Part shown: positions 43,375-55,985 of the stretch, piece by piece
How positions within the stretch are numbered: position 1 is the first letter of the stretch
Layout of the letters: every line of letters begins with the position of its first letter
Source of the DNA: Mallotus nudiflorus
Lineage: Eukaryota > Streptophyta > Magnoliopsida > Malpighiales > Euphorbiaceae
Assembly (NCBI GenBank): GCA_947683625.1
Contig: CANTUR010000009.1
Coordinates: 943,501-1,007,500 of the forward strand
Length of the DNA: 64,000 nucleotides
Reading direction: 5' to 3'
The notes under the pieces: model-generated
What the model was told of the DNA's origin: nothing
What the model saw: only the letters and a program-made list of their open reading frames with translations
The model's database searches: none
Translations under genes and position numbers: made by a program

Positions 43375-44390
43375 TAATCTTACTTAATTGAAGTTAAAAG
43401 TGTATAGATGTATAGAGAGTAAGAGATAAGAATGGAAATAAGAACAAAGAAAATAGGGAGAGAAAAAGGAAGTGATTTAGTCAGGGTTTATATTAAAAGG
43501 GATATCCAAAATACAAATGTTTAAAAAAGAGAATATAAAGAAGAAAGAAAAAAGAAGAGAAGAGATAGATATATAATAAAGAGGAAAAAATGTATAGGAC
43601 ATTAAACAAGATAATATATATGAAAATGTGTGGTCAAAAGGGTGTATATATAGATGTAGTAGGGGTATAAGAGATTAGGTGTGTATGGGATAGTGACAAA
43701 GCATGGAGAATTATGAAAAGGCATATAAAAATGTGAAAGGACATAACTATTCTTAGAAAAGAAACAACTTTGCAATTCCAAAATTGTTTTTAGATATGGA
43801 ATACAAAGAATAAAACAAATGAAATAATAATGAAAGATGTGTAACAAATAAAACTAACTAAAGTATGGTTGTTAAAAGTGTATATATATGTTAAGGAATG
43901 AGTGAAGAAGGCAAAATAAAGGCACGAGTCAGCACCATTGTGCCAACTCAGCACTAACACATGCAGTGTTGAGTTGTTCATATATGACAACTTATCAATT
44001 TATCTTTCTGTTATGAGTCATCAATGTGTGATGACTTGTCATGTTTCCTTTCTGTTACGAGTTGTCAATGTGTGATGACTCATCACCTTTCCTATTAAAA
44101 TAATGTTAAGACATGTAATCTAAAAATTAAAAAAAATGAGCAACACAATAAAAGCAATTCATCTAAATTTAAAAGAAATATGATTAATAAAGCTAGTAAA
44201 TGTAAAAATGCAAAGTAATAACTCTAACTAAACAAAATGAACTAAAATGAAATAATCATGAAATAAATGCATGTAAAATAGAGACATATAATATAATTAC
44301 AAAAAAAATGTGGTAATCTCACCATGCTAAATTGGAAGGTCTATAGCTTAACTGCACCTTGATTCAATTAGGGTGTAGATAGAGAGATAA
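43375..44390 (-). other. Athila region between pol and extra ORF
   Basis: No gene. From 43,920 to 44,095 it has repeated segments with TGAGTCATCAATGTGTGATG and near copies (about four). The same words occur in the Athila LTR. 43,500-43,600 is purine-rich. Confidence 0.55.
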
Positions 44391-44900
44391 AGTTGCTTGG
44401 AGAAATTAATTTACCGACCAAGTAGGGCTTAAAATGATGTCCATGTACTTTAAAGATTTCCTCCTTTGCATTAGCAATATCAACTTAGATGTCATTTTTG
44501 TTGCACCAAAGTGTCCTTCAACATCCAAGGAATGGCAATGTTTCAAAACATCTTGAGCTTTATCTTGAGGAATGCATCTTTGAATTAACCCATCTGCACA
44601 TCTCTTGTAAAGCAAAGGTTCCTCCCAATAGTAGAATTTAATATCATGCAAAAATTTCTTCCTTTATCTATAATCTAACTTAAAAGGAAGAACACCATTG
44701 ATGAGATAGTTAGTAATATCCATAAACCAACGAAGTTCCTTTAATGCCATACTTAATAGATGTTCATCATAAAATGTCTCATTAATTGGCACACCATTAT
44801 CATTCCTCTTCAATCTATCTTGATCAAGCGTTGATAGGTGATCTACAATAAGGTTCTCACTTCCCTTCTTATCTCTCACTTCCTAATCAAACTCTCAAAG
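44390..44900 (-). pseudogene. Athila integrase, zinc-binding part only
   Basis: 44,879-44,664 gives the linker (KKGSENLIVDHLSTLDQDRL) and 44,651-44,406 the start of integrase (LLYKRCADGLIQRCIPQDKA, DVLKHCHSLDVEGHFGATKM). The His/Cys zinc site is partly present. The catalytic D-D-E core that should follow is missing: the frame ends soon after and passes into non-coding sequence. A deletion removed it. Confidence 0.7.
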
Positions 44901-46010
44901 CATTAAAATCCACTGTAAGAGTCTAGGTTTTACATCTTTCTTGTTTAGAAGATACTAGAGAGCAGCATGGTCTAAATAAGCAATCACCTTTTACCCCACA
45001 AGATATGCTCTAAACTTATCAAATGCATAAATGTAGAAAGCAACTCCTTTTCCATAGTGGTGTAGTTGATATAAGCATCATCAAGTAGTTTGCTAGCATA
45101 GTAAATCACATAAGGCTTGCCTTCCTTTCTTTAACCTAAAACAACCCCCACCGTGAAATTATTTGCATCACACATTATTTCAAATGATTGCTCCCAATTA
45201 GGTGGTTACAAGATAGGTGCAGAAACAAGAGCTCCTTTCAAAGTTTTAAATGCATCATTAAACTTAAAAGCAACATCCTTAGCAATTAACTTACACAATG
45301 GCTTTGCTATTTTGGAAAAATATTTGATAAATCTTTGATAGAAACCTGCATGTCCAAGGAAGCTCCTCATATCCTTAACACACTTCGGAGGTGGCAAATT
45401 ATCAATCACTTCTATCTTTGTCTTATTAACTTTGATGCCTCTCTTTGAAACTGAATGACCAAGAATAATTCCTTCTTGTGCTATAAAATGACATTTTTCC
45501 TAATTCAAGACCAATCCTTACTCAATACACTTGTTAAGAACTTTAGAGAGATTTTCTAAACAATTGGAAAAATTAGTACCATATACACTAAAGTCGTCTA
45601 TAAAACCTCTACACAATCATTAAGTAAATTACTAAATATTGAAAACATACATATTTGGAAAGGTGTAGGCACATTACATAAACCAAAAGGCATTCATCTA
45701 AAAGCAAAAGTGGCATATGGACATGTAAAGGTGGTTTTAGATTGATCTTCGGGATGAAAAGGAATTTAATAGAATCCACTGAGCCCATCCAAATAACAGA
45801 AGTAAGAAAAGTTAGCTAGTCTCTCAAGGACTTGGTCAATAAAAGGCAATAGGAATGATCCTTTCTAGTTGCATTATTCAATTTCCTATAGTCAATACAC
45901 ATATGCCATCCTGTGATAGTTCTAGTAGGTATCAATTCATTAGATTCATTCCTAACAACGGTTAAGCCTCCCTTCTTTAGAATAACTTGAACGGGGCTCA
46001 CCTAATTACT
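44900..46010 (-). pseudogene. Athila reverse transcriptase-RNase H (broken)
   Basis: 46,001 onward reads MSPVQVILKKGGLTVVRNES and ELIPTRTITGWHMCIDYRKL, a wording specific to Athila RT. The palm follows in broken frames. The connection (LGHAGFYQRFIKYFSKIAKP) is at 45,360-45,300, and RNase H (IMCDANNFTVGVVLG, YYASKLLDDAYINYTTMEKE) at 45,180-45,050. The D-D active-site box reads poorly at about 45,600. Multiple stops. Confidence 0.8.
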
Positions 46011-47845
46011 ATCACTAATGGAATATATGATTCCATTATCAAGAAAAGTTAGTTTTCTCTTTTCTCACCACTTCCTTGAGAGTGGGGTTCAGCTGCCTTT
46101 GACCTTCAATGGAAGGCTTGGCATTGTCCTCTAAAAAAATTCTATGCATGCATACATTAGGACTAATACCTATCAAATCATTTATAGAATAATCAATGGA
46201 ATTTTTATGTTTAAGCAACTCATCACTAAGGCATCAACATTATCACTAAGCAAGGATGAAATCAAAATAAAATGAAATTTAAGGTTAGAGTCAAGAAATG
46301 CATATCTTAAATTTATTGGTAAGGGCTTGAGCTCTAACTTAACTTCTTCACTTGATGTAGTAGCTTTTGGTTCATCCTCTCTCCTTAAAGGTTCAAATCT
46401 TTATGTTCTATGAGAATGTTAATATGGAGTCACGTCTAAGATTTGCTCATTAACTTTTTTCATCATGTATGACTCCATAAGGTCTTTCTTCAAACATTCA
46501 TAAATTACTTATTCAATGCATTCATTAATAACATCAACAGAATCAATTCTACTTGCCACTTCTATTGGTGTTGACTTGATAATCTTTAGTACATCAAACT
46601 CTATACATTCATTATCCACCTCTAATGTGATATTTCCTCTCTTAATATCAATAATTTCTCTTGTTGTCATAAAAAATGGTCTCCCAAACAAAATTAGGAT
46701 CTCAAGATCTTCCTCTATCTCCAACACAATAAGTCAACTAGTATTACAAACTTTCCCACTTTTGTTAGCATAGTTTCTAGAATGCTAAGTGGATATATAA
46801 TAGATTTGTCTGCTATAGAAAGACACATATTGGTAGGTTTAAGTTCTTCTGCCTTCTGTAAATAGAGTAAGGCATAATGTTAACACTAGCACCAATATCA
46901 CATAAAGATTTATAAAAATGTGTGCCTCTAATTGCACAAGGAATCATAAAGGAATTAGGATCTTAAGCTTTGGTGGAGACTTGGAGTATATAGCCTTGGA
47001 TTCTTCAACAAGAGAAACTAAACCATAATCTTCATGCTTGCTTTTATAGCTAATAATATCCTTCAAAAATTTACCCCAAGCTAGCATGTCTCTAATGGCA
47101 TCCACAAATGGTATGGTGATAGTAATTTCCTTGAGATAATTAAGGAATTTTCCAAACTATTTGTCTAGGTTACGCCTTATGAACCTTTGAGGGAAAGGAA
47201 GAATTTTAACATCTACCTTTGGTTTATCATCCTTAGGTGGTATGGAATCTCCCTTATTACCTTTCTTAGCACAATCATCATCATTTTTACTCCTAACATC
47301 CACTTCCTCAATTGCTTCCTCATCTTCATCATCAACCACTTTCTTAGTCTTTTTGAGATCCTTTTCAAGCTCCTACCACAGTGCAAAGTAATTACTTAGA
47401 AAGACTTTTTTTTTGTACATACTCCTATTAACTAGGAAGATTTCCCAAAGGTTTTGTGTTGGAGGAAGAGGCTTGTTATGCAATTTGGGTTTCAAGGATA
47501 CAGTTATAAGTAGCAAGTTGTTCAAGTTTAGAGTTTAGCTGCTTAAGTTACTCCTCATTTTGTTTGTTTATGTTCATTTGTTGGTTGAAAAATTGCTCCA
47601 TAAGAGTGTCAAGGGTAGGATTAAAGGTTTGTTGTTTCATGGGAAATCCAGGTGGGTTTTGAGGTTTGTTGTTTGGTTATATGGAGGGTTTAATTCAGAG
47701 AATGGATTCGTCCATGACAATCTGAGGTGGTTCCTCCATTAGGGGTTATAAGTATTGGAATTCAACCCCATTCTTTGGTTAAAACCTCCTTGAACATAGT
47801 TCACATCCTCATTTATACTTTCATTACATTGAGAGTATGAATGAG
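46011..47845 (-). pseudogene. Athila gag end and protease (broken)
   Basis: 47,339-47,157 is an acidic linker ending PFPQRF, followed by FGKFLNYLKEITITIPFVDA, the gag-protease link of Athila. The protease end at 46,727-46,509 (ILFGRPFFMTTREIIDIKRG) is clear. The D-T/S-G active site lies in the broken part near 46,850. 46,011-46,500 holds the damaged link to RT. The right part (47,400-47,845) is Gln/Asn-rich gag, cut by LTR B. Confidence 0.7.
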
Positions 47846-50077
47846 TGTAAGCACCCAGTTTCGGGATGATGAGTTATGAATGCACAAAGGAATCTAATGA
47901 TGAAAATGTCATGAATAAGTCTTCAATACTTGAACTTTGGAACTTCAGGGGTCTGATTGTATTTTCAAAGAAAGGATTTAATGTTTTCAAGGACTAAATT
48001 GCAATATTTTTTAGGGCCTAATTGTAAAACTTAAATTCTTTTAGGGTCATTTTATAATTAGAAGTTAAAAAAAGTGGTCAAAATTCTATAATTCCAATTG
48101 GAATTATGTAATTTCGATTGGAATTACATAATTTCAATCAGATTTATGTAATTCTGGTTGGAATTAGACCTATTCCGTCTATTTTTTGAATTTTTAGAAA
48201 ATAAAAATATCTATTTATTGAATCTTAATTGGTATGAAATTCTCTTAATTTTTTTATATTTATATGATATTTTTAAGGAAATAAAAAGGAATCAATTTAT
48301 ACGTAGGGTTTTTTACTATAAAAGGGGGGTTTTGGCTCCTTTAAAAAAGAAAAGGAGGGAGATTGAAGGGAGGAGAGGAGGAACATCTGAGAGGAACACT
48401 AGTGCTATTCATAACTTTTTGATATTTTCTCTACGCCAAATTATCTTTTGGCTTAAGGTTGATTTTTTTTTCTTAAAAAAGCATTATTGACCCTTTTTTT
48501 CTTTGTTAATTGTTTTAAAAAATCATTCTCTATAAAAATTCCTTTTGCTTAATTGATTAATTGAAGATCTTTAGAGGATTTTTAAAGAACAAGATTCAAA
48601 AACCTATCAAGAACGGTGATTTTACAAAATCTAAGGAGCACTCCATTAAAATCATTCATAAGCATCATCTTCTCCATATTCTTCTTTACTTTTATTTTTC
48701 TTTTTGATTTTATTGATTTTTTTATTTGAGGTATTATTATAATTTATTTGCTAATCATAATTTTGTTTCTTTTTTCATGGTGATTGTAGAGAAAAATACA
48801 TGATGATCATATTTGGAGGATTGAATCCATAAAAAGTTCATGCAATGCCATGGACAAGACCTTGTAGTTAGATTTAGTTTTTAGGCTTTTTATAATGTTT
48901 TATTTAATTGCTTTATTTTATTTATGTTTTTGGGGATGTATTAATTATTTTTATCATTATTCTCAAAAGATTATTGTAATAGCCTCAATAGTGGAAATGG
49001 TGGAATTATGTGTATGATTGCATGTTTATATTGATTAATTGGTTAGTAAAATTAGGATTTCAATTGGGTAATTGATTAAAATCAATGGTAGAAGTAGATC
49101 AATTTAGGTTGCATGTTAATTAAAACTAGGGTTTTTTAGAAAGAATAATTAATGGATTGTTTGATCTTTTATTTAATTATTTTAATATTTTTTGTTTATT
49201 TTTTGGCTTGTTTATTTATTTTTATGTGTTTTGGCCTTAAGTCCATATTAGATTCTAATCCACTTAAATAAATTTAGGGTTTTTTTAGAGTCATTATATT
49301 CATAAATTTACTAACTTAATTAAGATTAGGTTTAATTAATTAATATGCATTTTAGGCCCACAATTAATTAGAAATTAGGGTAGAGACAAGTTAGGCCCAT
49401 TTAGTAAATTAGACCTAGGCCCACCTAATTTAATAAAATTCATTAGACTTAGTCCATTTAATTTAAGCCTTTTTTGTAATTTGTAGATTTAAGATCATTT
49501 TGTTATTAAAACATGTAGAATTAGGCCCATTAATTTAAATACTCCATAATTTGTAGATTTAGGCCCATTTTTAGAATTAAAATAAATAGATTTAGGTTCA
49601 TTTAATTAAAATTAAAAGGCCCATTAGTCTTTAGCTCACTTGTAAATTAAAATATGTAGATTTAGCTCATTAATTAAAATCAATGTAGATTAGACCAACC
49701 TAGGAATTGTATTGAATGCATTATTTACTTGTATTTTCATGACTAGTTTGCTTTGGAGATAATTGCTAGAATAAGGGTTTTTATGAAATTGCATGTAAAT
49801 AGAGGATAAGATAATAATTCATAAAGTAATTCTAAAAGAACACAAGATTGAAAGAAGTTGGTATTCCATATCCAGAATCTCCTGGTTGTTGTGCTACCTT
49901 TCTTTTAGGGAATTGAGTACCACCTTTTCGATTTGTTCCAATTATTACCCTAGGTGGCGACTCCTCGTCTCCACGCCATGTCTTTATGATAGTGGCTACT
50001 GTGTTCTCTAGAGCCCTAAGTTCAAATAGTGTCACAGTTGCTAAAATCTTGGACACACACTAAACTCACTGTCTATA
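47846..50077 (+). repeat. LTR 'B' of the Tat/Ogre-like family
   Basis: Start TGTAAGCACCC, end TCTATA followed by TGG (primer-site position), 2,232 bases. It is similar to solo LTR A and LTR C throughout, including the palindromic AATTCCGATT-type array (48,080-48,169), the TATA region and repeated TTAGGCCCATT words (49,370-49,640). It interrupts the Athila gag. Confidence 0.85.
48315..48323 (+). promoter_or_regulatory. TATA box of LTR B
   Basis: CTATAAAAG followed by a G run and GA-rich leader, aligned with the TATA boxes of LTRs A and C. Confidence 0.5.
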
Positions 50078-50361
50078 GTGGAAACCCCAATAAGGATAAG
50101 AGATACTAATTCTACTTGTGTTCTTTATAATTATTTTATTAATTATTATCTTTTTCTTGCATTCATTCTACATGTCCCTATTAACCGATGGTGTTGATTT
50201 ATGGTTCCATGATTCCACTAGTTTTATAGGATTGTAAATTAGCTAACCATCACTCTAGCTTTCACACAGTTCAAAAGAGATTACCATGCTCATCTGACTA
50301 GAGTTTGTAACTCAAGTCCTAAAAGGGGGTAGTCTTCTCTTGAGTATGCAAAAGATGCTAG
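50078..50361 (+). other. 5' untranslated stub of element B
   Basis: 284 bases that match what follows LTR C (52,563-52,850), starting at the primer site. They stop at GCTAG, where LTR C begins. So element B continues only this far before element C interrupts it. Confidence 0.75.
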
Positions 50362-52562
50362 TGTAGACACCCAATTTTAGGATGATGAGTTATGAATGTG
50401 ATAGAAGACTCAAATGATGAAAATATCATAAATAGGTCTTCAATAGTTGAACTTTGAAACTTCAAAGGTCTAATTGCATTTTTTTTAAGAAAGGATTTAA
50501 GGTTTTCATGGACTAAATTGCAATGCTTTCTAGGGATATAAATACAAAACTTAAATTCTTTCAAGGACCTTTCTATAATTAAAAGTTAAAAAAAAGTAAT
50601 CAGAATTACCCTAAGTCTGATTGGAATTATATAATTTCGATTGGAATTACACTAATTCCGATCGAAATTACGTTAATTCCCATCAGAATTACCTAATTCC
50701 AGTCGAAATTAAACTCCTTCATCAAGTTCTTGAATTTTCAGGATAAATCTCGAATTTTCTAGATAAATTGAGTCCTAATTAGTCTAAAATTCTCCTAAAA
50801 TTATTTTGATAATATTTTTAAGGAAATAGAATTCTTTTAGGAATCAATTTATAACTAGGGTTTCAAGACGTATCCCTATATAATGAGTGTTTTGGCTCTG
50901 AAAGGGGGGGGGGAGGAAAGGAAAGGAAAGGAAGGTAGAAAGAAAGAAAAAAATGGGGAGGTAAAGAACAAAAAATAAAAAAAATGAAAGGGAAAGAAAA
51001 AAATGAGAGAAAAAGAGAGAAAAAGAAAAATATTCTTTACAAATTTCTTTTTGCTTTATTAAAAGAATCCTTGAAGAATTTTTGAAGAATAATATTTGAA
51101 GACTTGTCAAGAATGATGATTTTACAAATCTAAGGAGCATCCCATCACTCATAAGCATCATCATCTTCTTCTTATATATTTTATTTATTTCTTTTTTTAT
51201 TTTATTGATTATTTCTATTATTTGAGTTATTATTCTTATTTATTCACTAACCATGATTTTTATTCTCTTCTATGATTATGGAGGAAAACACATGAAGATT
51301 ATATTTAAAGAATCAAATTCATAAGAGGACCATAGAATGCCATGGATAAGACTTTGTAGAAATATATCTTCTAGGGTTTTTTATTCTTTTATTGCTTTAC
51401 TTTTTTTTTTGGGTTGTATTAATTATTTTTATTATTGTTTTCAATAGATTATTGTAATAGCCCCAATAGTGGGAATAGTAAAGTTAATGTGTGATTGCAT
51501 GCTTATTTTGATTAAATTGGTTAGTAAAGTTAGGTTTTCAAGTAAGTAATTGGTTAAAATCAATGGAGGAAGTAGATTAATTTAGGTTGCATGTTAAAAA
51601 AATTAGGGTTTTTAGAAGAGATTAATTTAATTATTTGTTTAGTCTTTTATTTATTTATTTTGGCATGTTATATTTATTTTTAGGCTTGTTTATTTATATT
51701 TTGTTTTTTGGGCTTGTTTGTTTATTTTTATATGTTTTGGGCCCAAAGCCCATATTAGATTTTAATCCACTTAAATAAATTTAGGTTTAATTAATTAAAA
51801 TGCATTTTAGGCTCATAATCAATTAGGTTTTTAGGTTAGAGATAACTTAAGCCCATTAGTTAATTAGATATAGGCCCACTTAATTTAATTTAATTAATTT
51901 AGACTTAGCCCATTTAATTTAAGCTTTTTTCATAATTTGTAGATTTAAGATCACTTTAGCATTAAAATATGTAGAATTAGGTCCACTAATTTAAATACCT
52001 TTATAATTTATAGATTTAGGCCCATTTTTAGAATTAAAATAAATAGACTTAGGTTCATTTAATTAAAATTAAAAGGAATTAGTCTTTTAGGCTCATTAAT
52101 TAAAACATGTAGATTTAGCTCAATTAATTAAAATCCATGTATATTATACTAACTTAGGGATTATGTGTTTCATTGAATGCATTATTTATTTATATTTTCA
52201 TGATTGGTTTGCCTTTGAGTTAATTGTTAGAATAATGGTTTATATGAAATTGCATATAAATAAAGAATAATATAGTAATTCATAAAGTAATTCTAAATGA
52301 ACACGAGACTGAAAAAGTTGGTATTTTGTACCCAGAATCTCCTGGTTGTGGTGCTAGTTTTCTTTTAGGGAATCGAGTGCCACCTTTTTTATTTATCCTA
52401 GTTATTACCCTAGGTGGCGACTCCTCATCTCCACACCATGTCTTTAAGATAGTGGTTAGTGTGTTCTCTAAAAGTGTTAATAGGGACACTGTTTGAGCCC
52501 TGAGCTCAAACAGTGTCGCGATTGCTAAAATCTTGGATGCACGCTAAACCCCACCATCTATA
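50362..52562 (+). repeat. 5' LTR 'C'
   Basis: Start TGTAGACACCC, end TCTATA, 2,201 bases. Contains the palindromic array (50,600-50,712), TATA box, GA-rich tract with a 10-G run (50,905-51,045) and GGCCCA-rich repeats (51,840-52,090). Closest relative in the window is solo LTR A. Near the end it has an extra inverted repeat, CTGTTTGAGC and GCTCAAACAG (52,490-52,514). Confidence 0.85.
50877..50884 (+). promoter_or_regulatory. TATA box of LTR C
   Basis: TATATAAT at the position matching LTR A and B; GA-rich leader follows. Confidence 0.55.
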
Positions 52563-52563
52563 G

Positions 52564-52581
52564 TGGCAATTCCACTAGGGA
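52564..52581 (+). promoter_or_regulatory. Primer binding site of element C
   Basis: TGGCAATTCCACTAGGGA, one base after the LTR end, resembles the TGGCGACTCCACTGGGGA primer site of Ogre-type elements. Differences are C-to-T or G-to-A changes. Confidence 0.65.
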
Positions 52582-53274
52582 TAAGAGATACTGATTCTAC
52601 TTGTGTTCTTTAGAATTATTTTATTAATTATTATTTTATTCTTGCATTCATTCTACATGTCCTTATTAACCAATGGCATCAATTTATAATTCCATGATTC
52701 CAATAGCTTTATGGGATTGTAAATTGGCTAATCATCACTCTTACCCTTAACTCAGTTCAAAAAAGATTACCAAGCTCATCTGACCAAAGTCTATAACCCA
52801 AGTCCTTAACAGGGGTAGTCTTCTTTCGAGTTTGCAAAGGATGTCAACCCCCTCTAACCTTGGCCTGTGACTCAAGTCTTAAAGGAGGGCGTCTTGCTAA
52901 GGGAACCTTAACCTTTTTCCTAGACCCTAACCACATATAATGGCTTAGTTACTTCCCTTGGATCTACCTAAATTTCTTGTGAATGTTTCTATGAGGTATT
53001 TCTATCTATAAAGGCCCAAGCCCATACTTTAAAGGCCCGTTTGGACTAATAAAGATTAGGCTATGCTTTTATACTTAGAAATATTGTTTCTATGTTTTAC
53101 TATTTTAAAAGAGATTTGGCATGCACATTGGTCCTTGATATCCCTTGTTGATATTAAGACCAAGATAAAAAATCCTAGGAAAAGAGACTCGCCATTGAAT
53201 ACATGTGTGGGAGGGATAAGGTTGGAAGGATGTATGTATACCTAACTTGTTACTTGTTACTTGATGCATAGCAC
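52582..53274 (+). other. 5' untranslated region of element C
   Basis: No gene. The first 270 bases match the stub after LTR B. No Ogre-type extra ORF1 is seen before gag. Confidence 0.6.
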
Positions 53275-54800
53275 GTGCATCATGCATACATGCATTTCAT
53301 GCATTATACTAACATTTATCTTTTAGCCATCATAGATTCATCTAGGTCTTCTTATGTTTGGAGTCAAAAGGGTGGCAAACTAGTGAGAACTTATTCGAGT
53401 CTAAAATTGATTACAAAAGAGATCCTTAGTAAACTGGAAAGGAGTCCCATCAACCCACTTTGCTTAGAAGCTGTACAACTGAAACAAGTCAAAGAAATGG
53501 AACAATATGAAGGAGGAAATTGGACCCTAAAGGATGTTAATGGAGCACTGATGGATGATATGAGAGCGATGATGCAAGATGAGCTAAGACAGGCTTTGGC
53601 CGGATTGATGCCACCACCTACTACTACAGCACCTCCTGCAGCCAATCCACCTATTGTGACCAATCTACCTACTGCAGGTACACCACCCACTAACAATGAC
53701 AATGCTGGGGAAATAAAACATGAGGATGTTGAGAGTTATATAGTTGAAAGGGTGAAAAAGGAATCACTGGAGCAAGTTCAAGAGTTAGAATCCAAGCAGA
53801 TGAAAGCACTGACTCAAAAAATGTCCAAGATGGAGGAATTGATGAGAGGACAAGGCATTGGATACTCATTTGATTTTGATGATATGCTACAATTCAGAAA
53901 GGACAAATTTCCTAACAAATTCAAGATGCCACAGCTGCAGAAGTTTGATGGTATTGGCGACCCAAGGATTCACCTTAGTCAATACACAACTACCATGAGC
54001 ACCACTAAGGCTCCTTTGTCTATAGCTACCAAGCTATTTGTACTGGCACTGGAGGGTATGGCTGTTAATTGGAATCATGGGTTAGAGAAATATATTCATG
54101 CAGATTGGAGAGAGTTGTGCACTATTTTTCTAAAGCAATATGACTACAACACTAGGCTTGAGGTATCCATCAAGGATCTAGAACTGACCAAGAAAAAGCC
54201 CAAAGAGTCATTCTCGGATTTTCTAACTAGGTTCATGAATAAGGCGGCACTAATAAAGAACAAACTGGCTGAGAAGGATCAAGTTAGGATGATAGTCTGA
54301 AATGTGCTACCTAATCTGGTTAAGAGGCTACAGATGATGAATCCTAAGACATTTGTAGATCTCTATGATTATGGGTTGTAAGTTGAAGAGATTGAAAATG
54401 AGAAAAAGAAGGTCACTAGGAGCATTGGAGTGAGAAATTACCCTACTGGGGGTACACAATAAGGAAATACTAGCCAGGTTGTAGGAGTTCATGCTATCCA
54501 GCAACCCAGGAGATTCTCAAACTTCAACCAACCCTTATCCAAAGTCCTAGACCGTCTCACCCAAAAAAGGCCTCCTTAGACCTTTAACCCCTACTAGACC
54601 ATCAAACCCAAATCTCCCTAGCTTTAACCCAAATAGTTGCTGCAAGTTTCACCAATCCACTGGTCACCCAACTGATTCTTGCATGTGCCTTAAACATGAA
54701 ATCCAAAACCTTATAGATTTTAGAAAAATCATAGACCCTGAGAAATTAAATCCAAACCCAAACACCCGAAATAATCCTTTCCCAAATTACTGAAATATGC
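53275..54800 (+). pseudogene. Gag of element C (broken)
   Basis: The frame is open from before 53,275 to a TGA at 54,298; likely starts are downstream ATGs such as 53,497. A Pro/Thr/Ala-rich linker (about 53,600-53,700) precedes a helical part. The gag core follows (KFDGIGDPRIHLSQYTTTMS, ADWRELCTIFLKQYDYNTRL, FSDFLTRFMNKAALI). After the TGA (one change from Arg) it goes on in frame, with a TAA at about 54,379 and a knuckle CCKFHQSTGHPTDSC at about 54,640. This protein forms the particle shell in the family. Confidence 0.8.
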
Positions 54801-55355
54801 CACCTCCAATAACCATAATGATCAACTCAAGAGTAAGCGAGGAAGAAGTGTTAAACTCTTTTGAGGATCTAAACCTTAAAGATGATGAGAAATCTCCTAG
54901 TTCCCCTAAAGATGTGGAAAGAGTATAAGACTTGCTAGGTCAACCCTCAAGCAAGTTTGATTATAAGGTGTTTTATTCTAAACCACCTTCTTTTGACACA
55001 TTCATTAATACAATCGAGCCTACAAAATGGGGGTAATGAGTTTGATGATGAAAAAATGCCAATCAAAAAGGAGAAATGCATGGTTAAAGTATGGAAAGAT
55101 GGATAGAAAGATCGGACCATTGGGGCTATTGATATTTGGTACAATTCTAATGAGGAAGGCGCTAAAAGATATAATGTATGGCTTAATAATCATGAAGGCA
55201 GTCATGTTACCAGAAGCAGGAAGGGCTATAAACTAGTAGAGACAACTAAAAAGAGAGAAGAAGCTGTTGAAGGAGAAGACTTTAATGAACATGGCAATAA
55301 CCTAATTCTTGAACAACTCAAGAAATCAAAAGCAAATGTGAGCATTTAGGAGCTC

Positions 55356-55985
55356 TTGATGCACTCAAGTAGCCACAGAAAAGCTCTGGTTAAGGCTCTG
55401 GCTAAAATGAACATTGAAACTTCTGCTGCCCCTGAAGTAATGGTGGCCAAGGTTACGGAGAAAAAGCATGGGGTTATTACTTTCTCTTATGAGGATTTAC
55501 CTATAGAAGGAATGAATCATAATAAGGCCATGTTCATTCCAGCTAAAGTGAGAGGAAAAAGAACCAATTATGTGATGGTCAATGATGGGTCCATAATTAA
55601 TGTTTGCCTGCTACAGATCCTACCCAATCTAGGAGTGAAAGTAGAGGATTTGGCAAAGTCAAACCTGGTAATTAGGGCTTATAATGATAGCATGAGGAAT
55701 GTAGCGGGAACATTTGTGGCTCTTGTGAAGACCAGGCCTATAGAAGCAATGGTGGAATTCACCATGCTAAACATTCTTGTCACCTGTGCCTTGTTATTGG
55801 GCAGGCCTTAGTATCACATTTTAGGAGGAATACCTTCCACTATGCATCAAAAGGTGAAATTCTTACATGAAGGGGAGGCAGTAATTTTAAATGTGAGTAT
55901 GGGTAAGACTATGTCCATAGTTATTGATGATAAAAAGTAGGTAGCTATTCCTCCTAGTTTCCAAATAGCTATAATGTTAAAGGGA
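55356..55985 (+). pseudogene. Aspartic protease of element C (broken)
   Basis: 55,515-55,808 reads HNKAMFIPAKVRGKRTNYVM, then VNDGSIINVCLLQILPNLGV at the active site. The usual order here is V-D-N-G-S; N and D are exchanged, so the catalytic Asp has moved one place. TCALLLGRP precedes a TAG at 55,809, after which ILGGIPSTMHQKVKFL continues in frame. The acidic linker 54,830-55,355 holds no domain. Confidence 0.75.

Larger units (their letters stand above)
37633..47845 (-). mobile_element. Athila-type Ty3/gypsy element (minus strand)
   Basis: Read leftwards: gag end and protease, RT, RNase H, integrase zinc finger, an Athila-specific extra ORF, a long 3' region with polypurine tracts, and the 3' LTR. 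The left end (TGTT...) cuts the gypsy gag-protease element. The right end is itself cut at 47,846 by LTR B, so the 5' LTR and most of gag are outside or lost. A solo LTR sits in its 3' LTR. Many stops. Confidence 0.8.

Noticed and set aside
47157..47339. Stand-alone acidic protein
   Set aside because: It is the gag-protease linker of the Athila element.
53275..53277. Start codon of gag in element C
   Set aside because: The codon is GTG and the following sequence is low-complexity His/Met; a downstream ATG is more likely.
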